From a virus, in the IMG/VR virus record IMGVR_UViG_3300021135_000034, positions 1 through 26,925 of that record: DNA of 26,925 bases; one strand, 5' to 3'. Below are positions 22,706-26,925 of the stretch, piece after piece. Under the pieces are notes generated by a model, which was given only the letters and a program-made list of their open reading frames with translations, was not told the DNA's origin and did not search any database. A program made the translations under genes and the position numbers. The first letter of the stretch is position 1; every line of letters starts with the position of its first letter.

Positions 22706-23372
22706 TTGTTTTCTTCGCAGGTGTAGTTGTTGCTGTAGTAGTTGCTTTTGCCTTAGTTACTTTTGCCTTAGTTACCTTAGGTGCAAGTGCGTTTGCTTCG
22801 TTATCTAAACGTGTTGCTTCTGCTAGTAAGCCTTGTGCATCTGCACGTAACTTGTTAGCTTGAGCTGTACGTTGATTAGCAATGTCTGCGTCAGATAGTA
22901 CACCATCTGTATTAACACTAGCTGAAGTTGTATTTACACTTGCCGCTTTTGCTGGCTCGCCCAAATCTCTGCCTTCGAAACGTTGACCTGCATCAACATT
23001 GGCTAATTTTTCAGTTGCTTCTTTACCTTTAGCCATTTCGTTAAGGATTGTGTTTAACTCATCTAAGCGTACTGAACTAGCTGAAGTTGGTGTTACGATA
23101 ACTTGGTTAGTTGGTACCTTAGATAATAAACCACCACGATGAATTGCATTTAAGCAATTAACACCATCTGCCATAGTATGACGGAATAGTGCATCAGCAA
23201 AATCATTTGCCTGCTGACCAACTTCGCTTTCTAATACTTTCATTACTTCATCATGAATACGCATTGGTAATGATTCACTGTAAATTACCAAACACATATG
23301 ATCTTCATCTGGAACTTGCTTATATGCAATAACAACTCTCTTGTTATTGTGTCTGCCGACATGTTTTATCAT
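22668..23372 (-). CDS. Conserved T4-like phage protein with histone-like C-terminal tail
   Basis: 234 residues from ATG, with AAAGGAAAA upstream. The N-terminal ~125 residues form a compact domain ('IKHVGRHNNKRVVIAYKQVP', 'EDHMCLVIYSESLP', 'LFRHTMADGVNCL', 'SSVRLDELNTILNEM') that I recognise from T4-like marine phages, function unknown. Then comes a Ala/Asn/Gln-rich helix, and the last ~35 residues are a Lys/Ala/Thr tail with 'VTKAKVTKAKATTT' and 'RKPATKKAAA'. The tail resembles bacterial histone H1-like C-termini and probably binds DNA or RNA, which is inferred. Two exact 15-bp tandem repeats encode part of it. The 3' end overlaps the next gene by 38 bases. Confidence 0.7.
   Translation of the reverse strand: MIKHVGRHNNKRVVIAYKQVPDEDHMCLVIYSESLPMRIHDEVMKVLESEVGQQANDFADALFRHTMADGVNCLNAIHRGGLLSKVPTNQVIVTPTSASSVRLDELNTILNEMAKGKEATEKLANVDAGQRFEGRDLGEPAKAASVNTTSASVNTDGVLSDADIANQRTAQANKLRADAQGLLAEATRLDNEANALAPKVTKAKVTKAKATTTATTTPAKKTNARKPATKKAAA
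22746..22775. repeat. Two exact 15-bp tandem repeats in the Lys/Ala tail
   Basis: The 15-base unit ttttgccttagttac occurs twice head-to-tail (22746-22760 and 22761-22775). On the minus strand each copy encodes Val-Thr-Lys-Ala-Lys. The exact nucleotide identity suggests a recent slip-strand duplication or one prone to change in copy number. Confidence 0.9.
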
Positions 23373-23968
23373 ACTATATTTTCCTTTAAATTATTTGAGT
23401 TACTTTTATCTACATCTCTTCTTTCTTGCGAACTGCGCCTTGCATCTGACCATGGCTTACCTTTTCTAGCAGTTGATATTGCAATCGAATGCAATTCAGT
23501 TCGCAATGGTTTTTCTTTACGTAACTTTGCTTTATGTTGCTCGGTTAATGATTTACCAGTTAATGCAATGGATTTTGCAATACCAGATTCTTTGGATTGC
23601 TTTTTTCCTAAATTAGCCAATCTTAATTTTTGTTTTGTTTCTTCGGACATTACTCTTCCTTTTCCAACTCCTGGAAAATTGCCGCCATCTAATCCATTTT
23701 CGATAATAAGATTAGCCCATTCAGTCGAATCGACAATGTTATTTTCTTGTGAAAAGTTAAGTGCATATTCGATTAGTGATTCTTTATTATTAAATAATTG
23801 GCTCCACAATGTGGTTATTTCACTTCCGTGTGTGATTAAATGTCTTTTCCAGTATACACCGGACCCATTATATTTAATGGGATCGCGAGTTGTTTTTCCG
23901 AAATATTTTAAACCAGAGACTTTATGTTGTTTAATATAAAGCCAAGTTGGTTTAAATTCATTAATCAT
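23369..23968 (-). CDS. GIY-YIG-like homing endonuclease with NUMOD3 motif
   Basis: 199 residues from the ATG at 23968, chosen because GGAGA lies 7 bases before it; a start at 24016 would overlap the upstream gene far more. The N-terminus 'WLYIKQHKVSGLKYFGKTT' holds a degenerate GIY...YxG pair (Y11-I12, Y-F-G-K), followed by 'YNGSGVYWKRHLITHG', a block I associate with phage GIY-YIG nucleases. The C-terminal half has NUMOD3-type repeats ('MSEETKQKLRLANLGKKQ', 'GKSLTEQHKAKLRKEK'). It lies in the same orientation between two conserved phage genes, overlapping both by 4-8 bases, so the operon continues through it. Confidence 0.8.
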   Translation of the reverse strand: MINEFKPTWLYIKQHKVSGLKYFGKTTRDPIKYNGSGVYWKRHLITHGSEITTLWSQLFNNKESLIEYALNFSQENNIVDSTEWANLIIENGLDGGNFPGVGKGRVMSEETKQKLRLANLGKKQSKESGIAKSIALTGKSLTEQHKAKLRKEKPLRTELHSIAISTARKGKPWSDARRSSQERRDVDKSNSNNLKENIV

Positions 23969-24224
23969 CTTGTTTCTCCGGAGCAGCAGTTTCTTCTTGC
24001 TTAGTAATTGCACCAACGCTGTCTAAAAATGCAATTAATTTGTTATAAAGTACACCAACGTTCTGCAACTCTTCGGCTTTAAAAGCACCGCGAGCTGATG
24101 TAAGTTGAATGATTTGTGCAACAAGAATTAAATCTTGTAACGCTAAACTTGGTGGGGTTTGTTCTGGTGCTGCTTGTTCAGCAGTCGTTGGTTCTTCTAC
24201 TACGGTTGTTTCTGTATTAGCCAT
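23961..24224 (-). CDS. Conserved T4-like phage small protein
   Basis: 87 residues from ATG with a strong AAGGAG 11-12 bases upstream. The N-terminus is acidic and Thr/Ala/Pro-rich, the core 'LQDLILVAQIIQLTSARGAF' then 'NVGVLYNKLIAFLDSVGA' is helical, and the acidic tail ends in EKQDD. I recognise this core from T4-like marine phages, function unknown. The 59-base gap upstream (24225-24283) holds its ribosome binding site and no convincing promoter. Confidence 0.7.
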   Translation of the reverse strand: MANTETTVVEEPTTAEQAAPEQTPPSLALQDLILVAQIIQLTSARGAFKAEELQNVGVLYNKLIAFLDSVGAITKQEETAAPEKQDD

Positions 24225-24283
24225 TAAAAAGTTCTCCTTGGGACACAGTTATTTACCATGAGGAGATTAGGTGGAAATATTTT

Positions 24284-24577
24284 CTAAAACTCTAAATATT
24301 CACCCTTGTTGATCTGCGGTAAGAAGAGCGCGAAATAGCTCGCTTCGGAGGACTGTTCAAACGCAATACATTGTTGTCGTGCATACTTACCTGACTCTTG
24401 CTTAACGTCGACCTGTCCGCTATAGAAACGTCCTTCTAAGTTTTCGTAAAGCCAATCAGTTAAGTCTTTTTCAGTTACACTAAGGTCAAAATACACCGTA
24501 GTGAAGTGTGGCGGACAATGATTAACTTGTCGTAGCCCGTGTATGTTTAAAGGATTAGGTTCATTGTGTTTAAGCAT
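24284..24577 (-). CDS. Conserved hypothetical phage protein
   Basis: 97 residues from ATG, overlapping the previous gene by 8 bases. It contains 'NHCPPHFTTVYFDL', 'DLTDWLYENLEGRFYSG' and 'IAFEQSSEASYFALFLPQI'. A mixed alpha/beta fold is likely, with no catalytic motif. I think similar proteins occur in T4-like marine phages, but cannot name one. Its stop (24284) is followed by a gap of 59 bases. Confidence 0.6.
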   Translation of the reverse strand: MLKHNEPNPLNIHGLRQVNHCPPHFTTVYFDLSVTEKDLTDWLYENLEGRFYSGQVDVKQESGKYARQQCIAFEQSSEASYFALFLPQINKGEYLEF

Positions 24578-24788
24578 GTTGTTCCTTTAGTGCAGTCCAC
24601 ATTTCATCATTCCACGTAATGTGCCATGGCGTATTATTACATATATTGACATGTTTCATTACAGCAGTTTTACCTGCCAGTTCCATTGCTTCACCAAGAA
24701 ATACACGTTGCACAATATTGCCGTTATGCTTAAACAATATAATCATTGGATCTGTTGGGTGCATGTCCCAACTATATTCTTGTATCAT
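24570..24788 (-). CDS. Small hypothetical protein
   Basis: 72 residues from ATG in an ATGA overlap with the 54-aa gene upstream. It contains 'YSWDMHPTDPMIILFKHNG' and 'QRVFLGEAMELAGKTAVM' and is rich in Met, His and Trp. No family recognised. Coupling on both sides supports it as real. Confidence 0.6.
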   Translation of the reverse strand: MIQEYSWDMHPTDPMIILFKHNGNIVQRVFLGEAMELAGKTAVMKHVNICNNTPWHITWNDEMWTALKEQHA

Positions 24789-24949
24789 TTCAACTTCATA
24801 ATACGACTAAGTTCAGCATTAGCTTCGACATAGTTACTAGTCTTTAGCTGTTCTTCGACAGCATCTTTCTTCATTTCGATAAAGCTCGGAGTCAGGCTAT
24901 GCTTGTACATAATCTTCCATACACCCCATTCATTTTTATCTGGATTCAT
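24785..24949 (-). CDS. 54-residue small protein
   Basis: ATG at 24949, TGA at 24785-24787, with AGGAG 6 bases before the start, inside the end of the upstream gene. The protein runs from MNPDKNEWGVWKIMYKH to SRIMKLK: a short N-terminal Trp-rich segment, then one long charged helix ('PSFIEMKKDAVEEQLK'). Without it, the interval between its neighbours would be a 160-base gap in an otherwise gapless operon. Confidence 0.65.
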   Translation of the reverse strand: MNPDKNEWGVWKIMYKHSLTPSFIEMKKDAVEEQLKTSNYVEANAELSRIMKLK

Positions 24950-24950
24950 T

Positions 24951-25445
24951 TTATACTCCTAACATATCACGTAGAATTTTCTCAACATACTTATTAAGCG
25001 TTAAGTCTGCTTCGTGCGCAAGTTGCATAAGTTGAAATGTTGTTTCTTTGTCAAAGTCTAACGGAATTTGAATACGTGTATCGTACTCTGCCCCTGTAAC
25101 AATACCACGTGCTTTTTCTAAAAAGTCTTCTTCAACTTCTAAGTCAGTATACTCAACACCTTCCCATGCTTCATCGTTGCTATTTCTACTCGCACATTCT
25201 GCTTTGTACGCATCAACAAACTCTGGGTTCATCCAGCGATACGCACGATTCGCAATGTAATCATATGCCATCATTTGATATATTGTTTGATCCTTTGTGT
25301 CAAACAATGCTGTAACAGTATGCCCTTCTTGCTCGCCATTCCAGCTATCCAATGAGTAAGCGTTATCGCCGAAGCATGACCACTGATACACACTGCCCTC
25401 TGTGATTTTGTAATCAATTACCGTCATAAAATCTTTTAAATTCAT
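24951..25445 (-). CDS. Conserved hypothetical phage protein
   Basis: 164 residues from ATG with GGAGA upstream. The N-terminal part 'FMTVIDYKITEGSVYQW' leads into 'CFGDNAYSLDSWNGEQEGH', and 'DQTIYQMMAYDYIANRAYRW' follows. It is strongly acidic in the middle and ends in a helix, 'EADLTLNKYVEKILRDML', that resembles a ribbon-helix-helix-type ending, though no DNA-binding role can be claimed. The pattern seems familiar from T4-like marine phages. Confidence 0.65.
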   Translation of the reverse strand: MNLKDFMTVIDYKITEGSVYQWSCFGDNAYSLDSWNGEQEGHTVTALFDTKDQTIYQMMAYDYIANRAYRWMNPEFVDAYKAECASRNSNDEAWEGVEYTDLEVEEDFLEKARGIVTGAEYDTRIQIPLDFDKETTFQLMQLAHEADLTLNKYVEKILRDMLGV

Positions 25446-25454
25446 ATCATTCTC

Positions 25455-25892
25455 CTAAAATGGGATTGCATCATAATCAACACCGCCGTCTTCACCATCA
25501 TACGCATTATCAAGACCAAAATACGTATTATCAATACTAACATAAGAACCATCAACTTTCTTACCTGTCTTGACCATTTTCATAAGTTGGCGATTACGTT
25601 CGACTTGCTCACGTTCGTCACGTTTCTTATCACTGCTAATTCTAAGCATCATATCGTAAGTACGTGCCCACTCAATACCTTTAAGCCAAAGATCAATGTC
25701 TTCAATAGTGCCACAAAAAATTTCAGCCCCGCGACTGTAATGTGGAAATTTATCATCGAGCGGCACAAGATAAATTAATTCGCCGCCTTGATCTGACCAT
25801 GTATCTCGCCCAGGAGCAAACTCAAAGCCCATCTTATTTGCAGTAATTTCTACACGTTTAATTTGCTGTAACTTATTCCAATTCGTTGCCAT
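25455..25892 (-). CDS. Conserved hypothetical phage protein
   Basis: 145 residues from ATG; its ATG overlaps the upstream stop by one base (TAATG). It opens with a basic helix ('WNKLQQIKRVEITANKMGFE'), then 'GRDTWSDQGGELIYLVPLDD', 'GTIEDIDLWLKGIEWARTYD' and a Lys/Arg/Glu-rich helix ('DKKRDEREQVERNRQLMKMV'), and ends in a very acidic Asp/Gly/Tyr tail. I recognise the central 'DIDLWLKGIEWARTYD' pattern from T4-like phages, function unknown. Confidence 0.65.
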   Translation of the reverse strand: MATNWNKLQQIKRVEITANKMGFEFAPGRDTWSDQGGELIYLVPLDDKFPHYSRGAEIFCGTIEDIDLWLKGIEWARTYDMMLRISSDKKRDEREQVERNRQLMKMVKTGKKVDGSYVSIDNTYFGLDNAYDGEDGGVDYDAIPF

Positions 25893-26098
25893 TATTCAAT
25901 TCCAAAATGTTGTTTAATCTTTTTGCCTAACCATTCACCGTGATAATCATTTTCTATCATAACTTTAATGGATTCTTTAACAATCAACTCAGCAAAGTAT
26001 TCGATAAAGGGTTGCCAATCATCACGCATCAGGTATGCATCATCGATACATTCTTCTAAGTTAGATTCTTTAATCAGTTTAGCAATTTTCTCATTCAT
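25892..26098 (-). CDS. Conserved small phage protein
   Basis: 68 residues from ATG, preceded by AAGGAAACGTA as ribosome binding site. It begins 'MNEKIAKLIKES' and ends 'GEWLGKKIKQHFGIE', a start and end pattern common to small proteins in many T4-like phages, usually unassigned. The middle is 'FIEYFAELIVKESIKVM', an amphipathic helix. Confidence 0.65.
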   Translation of the reverse strand: MNEKIAKLIKESNLEECIDDAYLMRDDWQPFIEYFAELIVKESIKVMIENDYHGEWLGKKIKQHFGIE

Positions 26099-26107
26099 TA
26101 CGTTTCC

Positions 26108-26458
26108 TTAACTAATTACTTGTTTACTTTTATTAGCACGGTCGCTGTACAGTTTGTTCCCACGTTCGCGCACTAAATCAGCGCACCCTTGCGGATCATT
26201 GTCCCACTGTTCTCTCCACCAAGCCTCGTCCATCTCAACTGAACAATCTACGCTGTAAATCTCGTAACAACGTTGTGCATTGTAACGAGCGCGAAGCATT
26301 ACCCCTTGCACAATACTATTCAACGGATTACGTACAACTGGCTCATCGTTTAGTATGCGCATTGTGTTATCGCGGTCATGTTGCTCATATTGCGTAATTG
26401 GGATAATGCTGTCAATGCCCGTATTGTCCCATGCAAAAATGTAAGCGTTAATTGTCAT
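26108..26458 (-). CDS. Conserved T4-like phage protein
   Basis: 116 residues from the ATG at 26458; I reject the in-frame TTG at 26479 because GGAAAG lies 9 bases before the ATG. Motifs: 'MTINAYIFAWDNTGIDSIIP', 'VMLRARYNAQRCYEIYSVD', and 'EAWWREQWDNDPQGCADLV' then 'RERGNKLYSDRANKSKQ'. I recognise the whole pattern from T4-like cyanophages. No function is known. It is the first gene after the promoter at 26487-26515. Confidence 0.7.
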   Translation of the reverse strand: MTINAYIFAWDNTGIDSIIPITQYEQHDRDNTMRILNDEPVVRNPLNSIVQGVMLRARYNAQRCYEIYSVDCSVEMDEAWWREQWDNDPQGCADLVRERGNKLYSDRANKSKQVIS

Positions 26459-26486
26459 ATACAGCTTTCCTAATTTCAATATAGCT

Positions 26487-26515
26487 ATTATACATGAACT
26501 TTAACTAAAAGTCAA
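26487..26515 (-). promoter_or_regulatory. Consensus sigma70 promoter for the minus-strand operon
   Basis: Read on the minus strand: TTGACT (26515-26510), 17 bases, perfect TATAAT (26492-26487). Predicted start is near 26480, about 22 bases upstream of the ATG at 26458. The -35 box begins right after the stop codon of the Zn-ribbon gene. It is positioned to drive the leftward run of small genes. Confidence 0.65.
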
Positions 26516-26674
26516 CTAATATAAATCAGTACGTTTAGCATACCCACACTTTGTACATTGTTGAATCATTGCAAATCCAATATCAATGCCATCATTGTCT
26601 ACAACTTTATATTGTTTTGTTTCTTCCCAGCGATGCCAACAACCATGCCATAAAAATTCAAATAGTCTAATCAT
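26516..26674 (-). CDS. 52-residue Zn-ribbon-like small protein
   Basis: ATG at 26674, TAG at 26516-26518. The start 'MIRLFEFLWHGCWHRWEE' supplies His and Cys, and 'IQQCTKCGYAKR' supplies a CxxC pair, so a single zinc site of Cys/His type is likely. Small proteins of this type are common in T4-like marine phages, function unknown. Its ATG overlaps the stop of the gene upstream (TAATG). Confidence 0.7.
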   Translation of the reverse strand: MIRLFEFLWHGCWHRWEETKQYKVVDNDGIDIGFAMIQQCTKCGYAKRTDLY

Positions 26675-26925
26675 TATACAATCTCTAACTTTGGTTTGGT
26701 TGGTTTGGCTTTAGTCGGAGCAACATACTCATCTAACTGTGCAAGCGGAAATACATAAGTGTTAGTTTCAGCCTCTTTAAAGAAGCGTTCCAATAGCTTT
26801 GTGCCCCAAGTTTTATTATTTTGAATCGCAGTAACTACAAGTGTACCAGTTAACTTATTCCATTGTTCTGAGGTGATATACTTGTTATTCACTAACCAAT
26901 CAAGTGTGGCATGAGTTTGATTGGT
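26674..26925 (-). CDS. Hypothetical phage protein, 5' end beyond the window
   Basis: The frame stays open to the right edge. The GTG at 26892 has no Shine-Dalgarno sequence, and the preceding 11 codons ('TNQTHATLDWL') read like protein, so the true start is probably just outside. What is visible: 'LVNNKYITSEQWNKLTGTL', 'WGTKLLERFFKEAETN' and a Lys/Pro-rich end ('APTKAKPTKPKLEIV'). No family recognised. Confidence 0.6.
   Translation of the reverse strand, partial: TNQTHATLDWLVNNKYITSEQWNKLTGTLVVTAIQNNKTWGTKLLERFFKEAETNTYVFPLAQLDEYVAPTKAKPTKPKLEIV

Noticed and set aside
22392-22808. 138-aa plus-strand frame, Ser/Cys-rich
   Set aside because: Antisense to two well-supported genes; its Cys/Ser runs are the complement of the Lys/Ala tail codons.
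23298-23939. 213-aa plus-strand frame
   Set aside because: Antisense to the GIY-YIG-like nuclease, which has clear motifs and a good ribosome binding site; low-complexity hydrophobic shadow.
24225-24283. Possible late promoter or terminator in the 59-base gap
   Set aside because: Only weak AT-rich palindromes and poor octamer matches; the gap is explained by the ribosome binding site of the gene starting at 24224.

Overview
The window looks like part of the genome of an AT-rich T4-like tailed phage (Caudoviricetes, myovirus type), probably aquatic and uncultured. The evidence is a virion-type protein at the left edge, thymidylate synthase and dihydrofolate reductase side by side, dCMP deaminase, two NUMOD3-bearing homing endonucleases, and many small genes of the type I remember from marine T4-like phages (cyanophages, pelagiphages). 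I see no host marker such as a photosynthesis gene, and no tRNA, rRNA, CRISPR array or integrase. Family assignments come from reading motifs by eye; no database search was possible.

Plus strand, 1-17230. After the structural gene (2-574), a promoter overlapping a terminator-like hairpin (578-636) leads into a tightly overlapping operon. It holds a conserved small protein, three glycosyltransferase-like proteins with one small gene among them (954-3771), five consecutive radical SAM genes (3764-10242), an unrecognised 363-aa protein (10217-11308), and two SGNH-hydrolase-like proteins with a 33-aa ORF between them (11314-12723). An HNH homing endonuclease on the opposite strand (12701-13483) interrupts the series. 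A consensus promoter inside that endonuclease gene (13420-13449) faces the second part: a NodU/TobZ-type carbamoyltransferase, an APS-kinase-like P-loop protein, dCMP deaminase and a two-domain glycosyltransferase-like protein.

Minus strand, 26925-17211. Transcription converges on the plus operon and the last genes overlap by 20 bp. In transcription order there are: a gene running off the right edge; a 52-aa Zn-ribbon protein; a consensus promoter (26487-26515); eight small genes typical of T4-like phages; a GIY-YIG-like homing endonuclease; two conserved phage proteins, one with a histone-like Lys/Ala tail; DHFR; thymidylate synthase with its own promoter, whose predicted start falls on the ATG; three small unknown genes; an SGNH protein with an extra N-terminal domain; an extended-SDR sugar epimerase/dehydratase; and a DegT-family aminotransferase.

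How it may work together. The nucleotide genes (dCMP deaminase, ThyA, DHFR) make dTMP and recycle folate. The rest reads as a glycoconjugate or small-molecule modification island: sugar epimerase plus PLP aminotransferase (amino sugar), carbamoyltransferase, SGNH esterases/acyltransferases, an APS-kinase-like enzyme, four glycosyltransferase-like proteins and five radical SAM enzymes. The five radical SAM proteins put a SPASM-like cysteine region before the radical SAM core and share a signature after it. Their substrate is unknown, and they are the most interesting part of the window. No stretch over 300 bases lacks a gene.
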